Shown here: piece by piece, positions 43,396-55,673 of the stretch
How the letters are laid out: the number at the start of each line of letters is the position of its first letter
Numbering within the stretch: position 1 is the stretch's first letter
Assembly (NCBI RefSeq): GCF_958295425.1
Contig: NC_081150.1
Coordinates: 1,878,001-1,942,000, forward strand
Length of the DNA stretch: 64,000 bases
Direction: 5' to 3'
From: Solea solea
Lineage: Eukaryota > Chordata > Actinopteri > Pleuronectiformes > Soleidae
Notes under the pieces: generated by a model
Databases searched by the model: none
Told to the model about the DNA's origin: nothing
What the model saw: only the letters and a program-made list of their open reading frames with translations
Made by a program: the position numbers and the translations under genes

Positions 43396-44142
43396 TCTGT
43401 ATGCAGGTTTCTTCTGAAAGAGGACTTTAATAAAAAGAGAGTTTCAGAGAGGAGAAAACATTAGTACTTTAGCAAGCAGCAAAAGTTCATCAACAACAGT
43501 ATTTTTCTATTTGTCTCTATTTGCACCTTAAGCAGCAGGATCCTGGTTCGACTCCAGGCTAATGTTTACTGCACATCTTTCCCAGCTTTATTTCCTGCCT
43601 TCCTTCACTGTCTCCATCATATCAAGGGAACATCCACAAATAACAAAGTCATTTGTAGCACTTAAATAGTGTGTTGTTATATTGTAATATCAATTCACAG
43701 CAAAACCCGTCTCCCCCCCCCCCCCTGTTGTTTTGATGCTGCCTGTTAGCTCATGTATCTGCAGATAAAGAGATTCTGATCTCAGACTCGTTACCTGCTG
43801 CTCTTCCAAGAACCTCATCCACCCGAGCGTCATACGAGTGTCGACCGGTGCCGGTACTTTAGTCACTCGTGGAAATGCTGCTATTGTGGTCAGACATGTG
43901 AGTGTGAATGGCAGCTGTTTGTACTGTCCCACTGTGACCTCGTTCAGGGCTGAGTGAGTGGAGTGTTGTGTCAGACATGATGGTTTTGGAAGAGAACAGC
44001 TCAGCTCAGTTTGTGAGCCGTGTGTCGTCTTTCACGCCAAGAAGTTGCAATAGCAGGTAAACAAACATGTGGAGAATATGATGTGAGTGTCGAGCTCCGG
44101 CCCTGACTTTTCAGACATGCAGGCTTTTCTCTTTGTGCTTGT

Positions 44143-44174
<32 letters not shown>

Positions 44175-46537
44175 ATTACGATCAGTCTCATCAGTAGATG
44201 TTGTCTTTCGCCTTCATCCCTGCCTGGATTCTTCGTGGCGTTTTGATCTAAGCTGGAAATTCACACCGGTTTTGCACATTCATGCATGTCGCGTCAATTC
44301 TTAAACTTTACGTCCAGAACGATGTGTTCTTTTCTTCTTCTTCTTCTTCTTCTTCTGCTTTTCTTTGCCTTATCAACAGCCTTGTACCCTCCAGCCCACT
44401 CACCCGTACACACACACACACGTGATCACACACACATGCGTTCTTGGCGCTGCACACACACCCACACACACACACATGCATGCACACAGACGTGGCTTTT
44501 GGAGGTTTTGACGTGGGCGATGCCTCTGTGTCAACTCTTTCCTGTGGAGAGACTTTCCACTTGTTTTTGTTTTTGTTTTTTTCCATGAGCTCTGAGCATG
44601 CCTTCTTTTTTTTCAAAATGACAGTTACGTTTTTTTTTTTTTTCACATGTGCACCAAATCTATTGTTTCCCTCACTCTTTTACTCCAGCCATTTTCAGCG
44701 AGCCCCATTAATAATTCAACACATATTCCTGGCTCGGTCGCATTCACACTAGCAGTGCTTTGGCCTGCCCGTCAACTGGCCTAATTAGTGCAAGATCTGC
44801 TCCTTCTCTGGCTGCAGCTGGGGAACACTTCACTTATACTAATCCAATCTCTCAGAGACCGAAGTCCCTCTTGGCGGTGATGGTTTTGGGGTGTTTTGTT
44901 TCAGGTGTTTTTTCTTGACTTGCACGCCGAGGCTGTCTGCAAACACCAAACTTGTTTCCTTGTTGATTCAGCCAATCGCACAGGAAGAGGTTTAGACAAA
45001 CAGATTGTTGTTTGTGCAGGTGTGCGCCTCGTTGGTGTGAGCGTTGAGCATGAGGTGAGAAATACAATATGTATTTGCCCTGCTTTCTAGAATCTGACAC
45101 TTATTTTCTCCCCGTCCGTTGCGGCGCCCTGTGTGCATGCCGTGCGGTAATGCTGTGTTTATATTTAAGGCTGAAGCTGTGTCAAGTGGAAACCAAATGG
45201 AATCTGATTCATGTTGAGTCATAGCACAATATTGGGCAGAAATACTTATTGAAATACTGAACCTCAGATTCACATAATATCACAGACGCCTGTTCTCAGA
45301 CGCGTCACAGATGAGATTAAACAAAGTGGAGTGGGTTTTTTGTCGGATCATGTGAGGACCGAGACGGAGCTGAGACAGAGTAACTCTGCTGCAGACATTT
45401 GAAACATGGAGCCAGGTCTATAGATAACCCCAGTGTTTCTATCACATGTGCAGTGTGTTACCATATAAGACAGCAATATGACTCACCCTGCTCACTGACC
45501 TACTATGTGGGAAGTCATGATTCATGCAAGCTGCATTTAAGCAGGCAGGGGCCAAAAATACTCTGGTATGCCAACGCACATGCAAAACTTACACACACAC
45601 ACACACAAATACACACACACACAAATACACACACACACGCGCGCACACACACACACAAACATACCTCACTTGCTCAGTCATACTCACCACCCACAGACAC
45701 TGATAGGCTAGATCCTGTCAGTAAACTACAGTGAGAGACATTAGAAAGTTGTCAGAGCAAAGACTGGAATAACAAGATGACTGGACCGGTGCATGTCTGA
45801 GGTAATACATCACTTACTTTTTAATTGTTTCTGTGATGTGCACAAGGCAAAGATGTTTTCTTAAGAAAAACAAAAAGTGTACGTGCAGCTCCCGTACCCT
45901 GCATTGCCTGCATTTCAGTGATCGAACTCATTTCAGCGACAGGATGTGTGTATTTGCTTGTGCTGCCTTTGTCTCGATTCTGTCCGTCAAGTTATGCGTT
46001 TAAGAGGGATTAGTCAGCAGCTCGCGTGTGTACATGCTGTCACCGAGTGTTGCTTACAAGTGACACCAGGTTTTGTAGAAGCGTATCCTGAAGCACCTGG
46101 TCACAAGTGCTCGAACGTCTGTTCCCACACTCAGTTGTCTTTTGGTTGCGTCATGGTGACTGAAGCCCTGTTGTCTCTCTCGGTCCTCTCTGACTCTGAC
46201 GTCTCCGTGATTATCCTGCATGCATTTTTAATGCACGTGCCGGCCGCTCTGATAATGAGTTTCTTAGCGTGTGATCCAGCTGTCTTTGATGGTTTATGTG
46301 CGGCTTGTGCACCGCTCTAATTGTTTCTTTTTAAAAGTAAATCTCTGCGGTGGTTTCAGTATTGATTCATGTGGCTGAGGTCACTGCCTGGACCTTTCCA
46401 TTGCTGCGAGATGAAGTAGCGCTGGTGTTAATTAGGCTCGACTGCAGAGAGATGCAGGTTGTGCACAAACGCTCCAGAAGCATTCTGGCCTGTGCGGATG
46501 AGAACTCGCTCCTTCAGCTCCTGCCATTCATCAGTGT

Positions 46538-46579
<42 letters not shown>
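46538..46579. repeat. (CAG)n tract, 14 units
   Basis: Perfect CAG run, read as serine in a 126-codon + strand frame (46350-46730) that has no domain I recognise. Confidence 0.9.
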
Positions 46580-46580
<1 letters not shown>

Positions 46581-48404
46581 TCTCTGGACTGCTCTGCAGC
46601 TTTGTTTGCACCCAGTGGACCCAACCTAGCCTGGATGACTTGTCACCTGACCATACCAGTGTTTGCTAAGGACATCATATTAACATGCCTCACGTCAGTA
46701 GAGCTGTGTTACTGCGTTAGGCAAAATTAGATCATTTTCGGGCAGACGGTGCACACTAGTAATTGCAAGTGGTCAAATTGGATTTGTCTAGATTTAACTA
46801 ATGTATCTATAAAGGTTGCTCGTGTAATTATGTCTATGACGACTTTAAAACACAGATGAATGTTATAGATTATCCCATGAGACACAATCAAGTTCACTTC
46901 TGCACTCTAATGCAAGGATGAGAACTTAAAGATATGAATGTTTTCTACTATATAAGTGCTGATTTTTTGAGTGGTCAGACTGGATATGCGTCTGTAGAAA
47001 TCTGATGTTAAAACGTGTCCAAACATGGCTTGAATCAGATTTTCCAAAGAAATCTGATGTATTTTTTTGTCTCAACTTTCTTGAGACAGAGTTGCATATG
47101 CAAAGTAAATCAGATTTTCTTTTTTTTCTGGCTATGGAGCCAATCCAGAAGTATCATGTGCATGAATACCTTCCTCCATGTCGATAGATTGATAGATTGA
47201 CGGTGTGTTGTCCTTTCCTCAATCTTGAGATGGAAGCACTGGGAGACACCTATTGATTTCTATCTGAATGGCACTTGATCCATTTCGAGATGAACTTGAG
47301 CATAATGACTGCGGCTGCAGCCTGATATGACAACGTTGCCATTTCAGGTTTTAATGTTTCTGCATTTTCTGAGTCAGAGTCTCTCTTTCTGATAGTTTTG
47401 AGATAGTAACGAGATGTGTGTTTTTATTTGGAAATAACTGCACAGTAGTTAGTGATGCATATGTCTCTTTTTTTATTATTATTTATTTCCAGCTCTTTAA
47501 AACAAAGCAGCACTCTCATTCTTCAGTGTGTAATCAGAGTCTGGCAGCAGAGCATCAGCTCGTGTCTCAGAGCTGGCTGCCTTGCACATATTACCTCAGG
47601 ATCGATATTATCAACCCGGTGACCTTCTGAAAAGCTGTTCAGCTTATCTGCGGTGTGGAGAATGGATGTCAGTGAAGCCTCTGCGGTCGGGGCGGAAAGC
47701 CCCACCAAAAGTGCACGTCCTGAACTGTGTCGTGACATCTCGACCAAGCAGAGGGATCGTGCTTGAGGAGGTTTGGTCGCTGTTTTTGATGATGAGTGTG
47801 TTCTTTATCAACATGAACAGTCATGTGTGTGTGTGTGTGTGAGACTGAACACGCCGTATGCCACTACGTGTGTGTTATTAAATGCACGGCTCACTTACAG
47901 ATTACAGATTTTTTTCGTCCCCTAGTCTATAGTTGAACGCTGTAGCCCGGGCAGGATGTTCTATCTGTGACGGAGACAGTTGCAGATGAAAACCACACAG
48001 CAAGGGCGATAAGAAAAATGTCTCTTTTCTTTCAGGAACAGGAAAAACAGCCTTGTTTTTTTTTAAAGTTGTCTTGATGACAGCGCACATTTAACGGGTT
48101 CTTGCAACACCGTCAAAAAGCCACAGAGGTCAGAGAGTTGTGTCAGCCCACAGGCAGCCACTCACTCCGTCCTACTGAAGTTACAACATAACAGAAACAA
48201 CCAGTGTTTGTCAAGGGAAAAGCTCCGAAACGGAAGTCGTGCTGTTTGTGCACGTCTGATTCATTTATTATTCAGGGGAGTTTAATTGATTTCAATTACA
48301 CCGATCAGGCACAAGACAAGGCAAATTGCATCAGAGACGCAGATAATATAATATATTATCTGCATCTGTTCTACTGTCTTCTCTTTGTAGAATTTAAGCA
48401 TTAC
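46580..48404. other. Non-coding, nothing recognised
   Basis: Unique-looking sequence; a near-perfect 25-base palindrome at 48339-48363 (GCAGATAATATA and its complement around one base). No gene. Confidence 0.5.
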
Positions 48405-49130
48405 ATTAAAAACATTAGAATTTAAACAGAATAGAAAGTAAAAGTGTGATTTAAAAACGATAAAAACAAATAAGCAAAGTATCTAAGTAGGTCTGCAACT
48501 AACAATTATTTTCATCATCGATTAATCGGTCAATTATTTCCTCAATTAATCGGTTACTTGTTTGGTCCGGAAAATGTCAGAAAATTCAATAGTTTTTTAC
48601 CAAACCTGGAAATGATGCTATTCTCAAATGTCCACAAACCAAAATGATTCAGTTTTAATGATTTCTTTGTTACACGGAGCAAAGAAACCAGAAGAAGCTG
48701 AAACCGAACACTCAAACCGATTAATCGATTATCAAAACAGTAATAGACTAATTTAATATAAACAATGAATTGAATTATCATTGCAGTCCTAGGTTTTCAA
48801 AACAGTAAAAACAAGCTGTTTAAGTATGGTAGGATTGAAAAAAATTGGGATTAAAATAGAATAGAAACAATAAAAGTTTGACTTAAAAGCAATAAAAACA
48901 AGCTGTTTAAGAACAGTGGGATTCAAATAAAATAGAGACAGTTAAAGTATGATTTAAAAACAATCAAAACAAGCCGTTTAAGAACAGTGGGATTAAAATA
49001 AAATGGAAACAGTTAAAGTATGATTTAAAAACAATAAAAACAAGTGGACTAAAGGGCTGAGCTTCAGCAAACAACAAAGTTTTCATCCCTGATTTAACAG
49101 TAACATGTAACTCGGTGAACTCTGAAACAA
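48405..49130. repeat. ~71-bp tandem repeat interrupted by a MITE
   Basis: Units containing ACAAGCTGTTTAAGAACAG, GGGATTAAAATAAAATAG and GTTAAAGTATGATTTAAAAA recur with anchors at 48814, 48901, 48972 and 49043 (spacings 87, 71, 71). A further partial unit (AGTAAAAGTGTGATTTAAAA) lies at 48436-48470, left of the MITE at 48488. The array ends in GCTTCAGCAAACAACAAAG, typical of a fish interspersed repeat whose start may be the segment at 49607. Confidence 0.75.
48488..48791 (+). mobile_element. CTGCAAC-family MITE, most complete copy
   Basis: Begins TAGGTCTGCAACTAACAATT and ends AATTATCATTGCAGTCCTA; the complement of the end, TAGGACTGCAATGATAATT, pairs with the start, giving an imperfect terminal repeat of about 19 bases. 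The interior has CGATTAATCGGTCAATTATT and CGATTAATCGATTATCAAAAC in inverted relation. The TIR type suggests hAT, but I find no convincing 8-bp target duplication. Confidence 0.75.
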
Positions 49131-50101
49131 GTAAAAAGAAGCTTCACAGAAACAGAAACAGGGGGGCGGAGTTGAATAACAGCCAGGGAGACATTTGAAA
49201 GACGTGAAGTCAGGAGCTGTGTGTCCATATTCATCCTCATTTGCATTTTCTATTACAGCTCTGATAAAGTAATCCCTGTTTAATCACTGCCCGAGCCCGA
49301 CATCCCCATTCAGGGCGCGTGATGAGCCATTAACACGTTTCTGATGATCTCTGCAGTTGGTGCGTCCAGGGTATGATCAGAAGGACATTGTGATACAAAT
49401 GAATGGAGACCGCTCGTGGTTCAGAGTAATGTAGGACGCACATTACTGCAGACCCAGAGGTGCACATTTCAAGATGATGTCATTTGTGCAAACCAATCTA
49501 TTTGGCAGTCTAAACCAACACTGATTATTTTTAAAGGTCCGTGTAATTGTATATGTTGCCCCTCGTAACGCTTTATGTTACAGTTCAGTCACAATATCCA
49601 GTCCCATTCAGTCCAGTTTATTTATAAAGCACATTTAAAACAACAAAGTCGACCAAAGTGCTGTACAACACACATTAAAGGTGTGAGATGTTGGTTTTTT
49701 TATTTATGGTATGGTACTATGGAAATAATGTTGTAATTGGGGAGAAATATTAGGGTGATACCATTTTATTTCTACTATAGTTTCCCTCTTGGTTGTAACA
49801 AAGTCAATGATATGGCAATAAGGATAAATTATTAATATTATTACAGTAATACAAAGTAATATCCAGGTACTAGCTTGGTAATGAGAATTGTTACTGTACT
49901 ATAATGTAAAGACGTGTCCAGTTCATAATTATGTATGGAGAAGCCTGTTATCTATAGTATGAAATGTGGCTCGTGCCAGGTAACAGGTACAGGTAACTCC
50001 AAACTTTTATCCAGGTCAAACACAGTTAAAGCTGCACGAGACAGACAACCAGAATCTACAGGGAATGAAATAATGCGTCACCTGGAACACTGAGCACTGA
50101 C
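49131..50101. other. Non-coding; repeat scrap at 49607-49690
   Basis: CAGTTTATTTATAAAGCACA then CAAAGTGCTGTACAACACA at 49607-49672 is a well-represented fish repeat phrase; a sibling is at 56783-56835. The stretch 49240-49350 is unique-looking. No gene. Confidence 0.5.
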
Positions 50102-50272
50102 CCAGCCAGCATGTCCATGTGGGCTCCATTAGGGCCACATTCAGGCTGACAATGTGGGTCCCAGTCGGGTTTGTCCATGGTGGCCTCACCCATGTTTGCC
50201 TACTGTGCTTGAAGTGCAAGTCCAGAGGCTAAGGCCCATATTCTCAGCCTGAATATAACCCGTACTGGCTGG
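50102..50272. mobile_element. Short MITE with CCAGCCAG termini
   Basis: Begins CCAGCCAGCATGTCCATGTG and ends CGTACTGGCTGG, an inverted match of eight perfect bases extended imperfectly. The interior TGTGGGTCCCAGTCGGGTTT and GTCCATGGTGGCC recurs in the element at 55173-55673. Superfamily not determined. Confidence 0.65.
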
Positions 50273-52398
50273 GGAATCACCGAAAGGAGAATAGTTTGTA
50301 GGTCATTACAGATGTTCTGATTAATGAATGCTGGGAGTATCAAGTTTATCATTCTTTACATCAAATCGAATCACGTGTTGTGCCGTCAGTGGATAGTTGA
50401 AGCTGACGTCCACACCTGAGCTCAAAGGTTATAACAAAAATAAAATGGCCCAAATGAAAAAGCTACAGCCCAGCATCTATATTATCCTCCGATCCACTGA
50501 GTTTATGTTGTGCAGCAGAGCTCGACTCTGTCCTGACTGCAGAGGAAACAACAACAAAAAAAGCGGAGCCAGGGTTTTGCTGACTCTGCTGTTTTGGAGT
50601 GTGATTCACTCTCTTCTTCAGAGCCGGTCTCTTGTCAGCTCTCCAACAATAGTAAATTGCTGCCTTTGAAATCAAAGGACTCCATTCACTTGGACTGGTG
50701 AATGTGCTCAGTGCATGTCATGACAACCTGAGTGTATGAGGAAGCAGATAGTCTCACTTGAGGAATTGAAACCTCTCAACAACAACACAAAAATCTCCAC
50801 TCTTAAATACAGAATGTATTTATAGGCTTGGAAAAAAAGACTCATTCTTGCATTTATAAAGTATAATCTCATACATCCTCTCTCACTTAATCAAACTCAT
50901 CCAGGTTGACATTTGCCACCTCGTGCAGCTCCAAGGGCATCGGTTAGCGAGGCCTAATTTGATAATATCAATTAAAAGCCTGTTCCTACTCAGTGTAATT
51001 ACAGTCATCTGGCACAAGTCCTCCCCCTAATGTTGCACAGTGGCACAGTGTTCATGTAATTCTGCGTGTGACTGTAGTGGCTCTCAGTGGATAATGTCAT
51101 TAGGCTGCAGCAGCAGCAGCCGTGGTTGAGGTTAACCTCGTTCGTTACGAGGAGCCACAGTGCATTTGCATTTCGTCACAGTCATGCCACGTACACTGTG
51201 CGTGTTCTGCATCGGGTCAAGAGACGTTCAAATTGTTGTGTGACAGCGACCTGTGCTTGGAACGGCCTCCCTGTGTCAAAGCTTGTTATTTGTCTGCAGA
51301 AGGTTCTCGTAGTTGTCGTAGGCCTCGCCCTGCTCCGTCCATGCTGGGTCATTCTTTGGCACTAATCTGTCCAGAAGAGACGCAGAACATGAGCAGATAT
51401 TTTACGACAACCGTTCTATGTACAAAATCAACTTTCTCTCAACCTTTTAATAAGTTTTTAATAATGGATATTGGCTGATTATTATTCCTTTATCAGCCAA
51501 TTATTACAATCTGAAACGTGATAAATGTTGTTAAATCACTTTTTATTCCAAATACTGTATATCACTTTAGTGCAGACTTACAATGTAGATTGGAGAGACC
51601 ATTATTGTTGTTAAATTCAGCCTTTTTTTGTATTATTGTTATCATTTAACACTTGATATGATATTGGTCGTATTTTAATAATCATAATTGGCTGATCGTT
51701 GTTTGGATATTACATATTTATGTTAATGTACACATGTTTGTTCTCACTCACTTGGTCACTAAAACTTACTTTTTCATCCCAAACTGTCCCTTTTTCGTAT
51801 GTATGCAGAATTCAGTTCATACATTTTCATTTAAAATATATAATAATAATAACGAATACATTTTAAATGAGACAAATGATGAATTAGCCAAAGAAAACGA
51901 CATCAAATGTCCAATATATGTTAAAGGGTAAAAATATTGATATTGTTCTACCTCTACTAAGAAATTAACCACAATCCGTGTGAAGAGAGATGTTTGAGAA
52001 TACACTGTGAAAAATGATGAGTCAGATGATGGTACAATGATAAGACACAGGAAACAGTTCCATACGTGTGTCACCGCGTCTCTTTAATGTCACTGCATTC
52101 CTCCACGTCATCTCAACAGTGACTGATGGAAGTGGCTGAAATGAAAACATGAAAACGTGAGACCTACTCATCCTCTGTATCACAGTCTCCATCATCAGCA
52201 GGTGATGATGGAGACTGTGATGATAATCAGTGAGATTAGGAGATTAAAGACCTGTCACATGTTTTTATGGTGACTGTCCATCTCTCTCTCTCTCTGTGTG
52301 TTTGCAGGATTATTATTATTGTTAATCTACTTTTGGATGCATGTGCAGAACCATTTCACATTGAACACAAAGGACAGATGTTAGTGGGGGTTTGTCCA
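50273..52398. other. Non-coding; hairpin at 52180
   Basis: Unique-looking apart from a perfect 18-bp stem at 52180-52197/52203-52220. The stretch 50930-51020 has balanced composition and could be conserved. A (CAG)4 occurs at 51107-51119. No gene. Confidence 0.5.
52180..52220. other. Perfect 18-bp inverted repeat (hairpin)
   Basis: TCACAGTCTCCATCATCA at 52180-52197 and its exact complement at 52203-52220 with a 5-base loop GCAGG; one more A-T pair extends the stem to 19. Confidence 0.95.
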
Positions 52399-52621
52399 GG
52401 CCTTAGGAGGCTCCCTGCTGATTGGCTGGAGTTTTGGAGTGACGCTGTCCATCTCGTTCCCCGTCGACATCCGACAGTGTCTAACGTTTATAATCAGACA
52501 AACGTTAGATATTTACAATTATTTTGTCACTTTTGACGCTGAAAACTTGGGGAACGAGTCCAAGCCTGTGATAACAGTCCGGTCCATTGAGCTGTCATTC
52601 AGCAGGCAGCCTCCTAAGGCC
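52399..52621. mobile_element. 223-bp unit with 23-bp terminal inverted repeats
   Basis: Arms 52399-52421 (starting GGCCTTAGGAGGCT) and 52599-52621 match as inverted copies at 22 of 23 positions. The short unit with a unique interior looks like a MITE or solo fragment; no target duplication is evident. Confidence 0.6.
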
Positions 52622-54143
52622 CGCCCACAAACAAAAAACCACAGCACAAGTTTATTTTCAAACAATAAAATGCAATATTTTTGAATGATTAAATTGATTT
52701 TGTTTGAAAATACTGAAAGAAATCTAATTCCATATTTTTCACAACCTTGAGTATTAAGGATATTGTTTGCCCGGAAGGACTTGATGTTGTTACTTTCCCA
52801 GTCAGTGCAGCCTGAGTTCAGCAGGCTGGCGCCGGTGTTGACATTGTGCAACTGCAACCGGATATGTAGCTGGTAGCACATCCAACATGCTCCCGTTTTG
52901 GCATTCCTTGTTTCCCTGTGAATCCGAAACAAGCTAATATTTGGCTTTTTTGGCTTCATAATTACATACAATTACCACTATTATTTAAATCATTGCAGTG
53001 TTGACTAATTAATTAAGTGGTTAATTGTTTCGGCACCACACGCATTCACTCCATGCTGCGTGGAGAATTTGTGCCTGCTGGAAGAAGCGGAGCAGTAATG
53101 AGGATGATTTCCTGACGTCATTCAGAAGCAGAAATCAAAATCAGGCTCACACACGCACATGCACATATGCCGCAAACATGTTTTCCAGTTTTTACTCCGT
53201 TAACATGAGCAGTGTAACTGATTATCGCCATGGAAACACAGCTGAGGTTCTGTCGAGGGTATGGCAAATCGATGTTTCTGGCCTGCCTTACAGCAAGTAC
53301 AGCTCTCCTTTTTTTTTCATCCATTAATTCATGACAAGAGGAAAAACTAAAGCTGGACTAAGTATTCTGTCGACTGAGACAACAGCAGCGTTCACAGACT
53401 CACAGCAGTGAGTTTAGGAGGACACGCAGCAGGATGTCTGAGTCAGCATTGGCCCGACTGGCTCATATTAATGTGGTCTTAGTGTGGGGAATTTAATGTG
53501 TGACAGAGGATCATAACGTTGCCTCCCTTTGCTGGGCCTCAGCAGAATGACGTGCAGGGTGTGTGGAAGGAAGAGGCGGCGCTGAGCCATGACACGTTTT
53601 AAATTTATAAAGGAGAGAGGGCGGACAGAGTTTGAAGGCCGAGCCCTCGGCAGCAGAGTCATAACAACTCCCATCATAAAAAAAAAAACATCACTTTGAC
53701 ACATTCCTGGAGACGTGCCCTCGTGGTGGAGATTTTCTATCTTTGCATAGATGATCGTCGAACGTAAACCTTTATTTCTTTTGCTATTTCTCCTCAAAGC
53801 AAAGCCAACACTGTCATTTTACAAAATGGAGGCTTCCTGTTTTCTTTGTACTTCTGGCAAATAGACACAGAGCACCTCTGCAAGTACTAAGTACTTTCAT
53901 GTGGGACTTCCACAGTTGCAGGAAAGCAGAGCCAGACTCACAATCCGTCTGCATTTGAGCAGAATGGTGTTTTTAACTCTCCATTTCTAAATAAAATATA
54001 AGTTCAAGTGATTTCAGTGTTTGGTTTAAAGAGGATTGAAGCAGTCAAATCAGATTGTATCGTAATAATATAGTGAATTCTAATTTATTGTTAAGGATAA
54101 TCTCAAGAAAGTCATAGACCTTACTTTTTAAATGCGGAATTAA
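52622..54143. other. Non-coding, nothing recognised
   Basis: Contains frames of up to 150 codons on the minus strand without motifs, and a TGAGTCAGCA motif at 53439-53448. No known repeat seen. Confidence 0.45.
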
Positions 54144-54616
54144 CCCTTTAACACGTTTGCACATTTTGCGCGAGCTCAACATGCGTTACCGTAGTTACGT
54201 GTCGGTTTGTGCTCTCGGAAAAATTCCAGCAGTTTCTGAAAGCTGAGAAATTGCACATCAAAGCCAACATGTGGGTATTACGGTAATGTCACGCCCACTG
54301 TTGCAGGAAGCCGGAAAATCAGCGTCTTTGTCACCAGAGAGGAGAGAGTTTGGAAAAACAAACAAATGTGATTGTAAATATGTTTTATACTGTTCACATT
54401 TCAAATGGAACAACTTCAGTGTCACTTTAAATAAAACGTTTAGTCTTTCTTCATTTTAAACTGTTAATACAATATTTTAGCATGCAGTAAATTGTAAATA
54501 AGTCAGATATTGAAAGTTATTCTGGAAAAATGCCATTTGATATTTTCTCGCTCTTTTGTGGTTAAAATAAGCAAAATAGTTGCAGACGGACATCTTGAGG
54601 GTTCGGTGTTAAAGGG
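54144..54616 (+). mobile_element. piggyBac-like MITE, intact copy D
   Basis: Terminal inverted repeats CCCTTTAACAC (54144-54154) and GTGTTAAAGGG (54606-54616) are perfect over 11 bases, and TTAA lies directly outside both (54140-54143, 54617-54620). TTAA target sites with CCC-starting termini are the signature of piggyBac-type transposition. At 473 bp it has no transposase and must have moved with enzyme supplied elsewhere. Copies A, B and C share its interior blocks. Confidence 0.88.
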
Positions 54617-55172
54617 TTAACACACTCCTATTTTTGTTTAGCACTTCCAGTATTAGTTTCCTTCACTTACAGTATTTGTGAATGGATTAGGTTTACTGTC
54701 TTGACGGTGTCGTGGTAACATGGAAATTATCGATAATGAATCAAAATGACAGAGTGGGAGGACGACACATGAGGGCGTGGCCTCGTATAACATGAGGATA
54801 TTTTTAATTATTTCATGATGATGCTCGGTGTGGGCGGTTGAATGAATGAATGGTTTTAATTACACAACAGTATCGACTGATATTTGGGAGACAAACAACA
54901 TTAAATCAATTTAAATGTCATTTTTAGCTGTGCTGTCACCTGCGGCTGCTGACATTAGCAATGATTCATAGTGCGGACGCTTCTCTGGTCGTGGACGATC
55001 TTCTGTAGGTTTATTTTCAACAAACAGACATAAGGGCACTGTGGTAGCTAAATGTAAAGCTTTTTAGCCATAAGTGAAGCATGTAGGAAAACGTTTGCAT
55101 CCACATTCCCAATCCTTTAAAGCCTTTCGCTAAGTGTTGTAACAACCCATAGTTTCTGCTGAAAATAAATTG
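54617..55172. other. Non-coding, nothing recognised
   Basis: AT-rich with a short (GAAT)n at 54841-54855. No gene or recognised repeat. Confidence 0.5.
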
Positions 55173-55673
55173 TCATGTTTACATGTGGGCCCGAAGCGGG
55201 TTGGTCCACGGTTTCCATGGTGGCCCCACCTGTGTTTGCCACATGGGCTTCCCATGCCTTATTACTCACTTAGTGCCCGGGAGCCCAGAAAAGGTACTAA
55301 TGCTGTGTTTTGCCATCATGGTACAGTTCAGTTTGGTACAGTAGAGTTTGCATTGGTAAAGCCCTGGGTCAGGCTTACTTGGAAGGGCGTGTGACCAATG
55401 GCCGCGTAACTTCCATCGCGACGACAACAAACAATCACATCGGACAATGGAGGTGATTATCGTAGGTGGACCCGGTCTAGCTCCACCCTGACCTTACTGT
55501 ACCATTTTACTCTGGTACCCCACTGTTCTAAAAGTAAACTGTTCCACAGTTTGAGTGAGGATGGGCTTAAAGTGGTGGGTGGGGCCACCATGAAAACAGT
55601 GCACAAACCCACTTGGGACCCATATTTTCTGCCCCAATATAAACCTTATGGGGCCCACGTGTACATGCTGGCT
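55173..55673. mobile_element. Long-armed inverted repeat element with nested insert
   Basis: The left arm (55173-55255: ACATGTGGGCCCGAAGCGGG, GGTTTCCATGGTGGCCCCAC) and right arm (55564-55673, on the complement: CATGTACACGTGGGCCCC, TTTTCATGGTGGCCCCACC) are inverted relatives, and both resemble the MITE at 50102-50272. The centre has a second inverted pair, CATGGTACAGTTCAG...GGTACAGTA near 55318-55342 and TACTGTACCATTTTACTCTG near 55496-55516, suggesting another small element inserted inside. Confidence 0.65.

Larger units (their letters stand above)
42596..46537. other. Non-coding; many microsatellites and repeat scraps
   Basis: A 10-bp inverted repeat at 42714-42723/42729-42738 (CAGCCCAAGC), (CTC)n at 42772-42799, the repeat fragment at 43190-43395, a tRNA B-box-like GGTTCGACTCC near 43544, (GT)n at 44147-44174, (TTC)n at 44332-44356, and imperfect (CA)n at 44407-44475 and 45590-45660. 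The stretches 44763-44830 and 46240-46460 are unique and balanced, possible conserved non-coding DNA. Confidence 0.5.

Noticed and set aside
43525..43565. tRNA-like B box GGTTCGACTCC
   Set aside because: No A box or cloverleaf upstream; it fits a fragment of the same repeat phrase seen at 19971-20030.
48339..48363. 25-base near-perfect palindrome as a regulatory site
   Set aside because: Composed mostly of TA steps, which form such palindromes easily.
52519..52971. 150-codon minus-strand frame
   Set aside because: Spans an arm of the inverted-repeat element and has no conserved motif.
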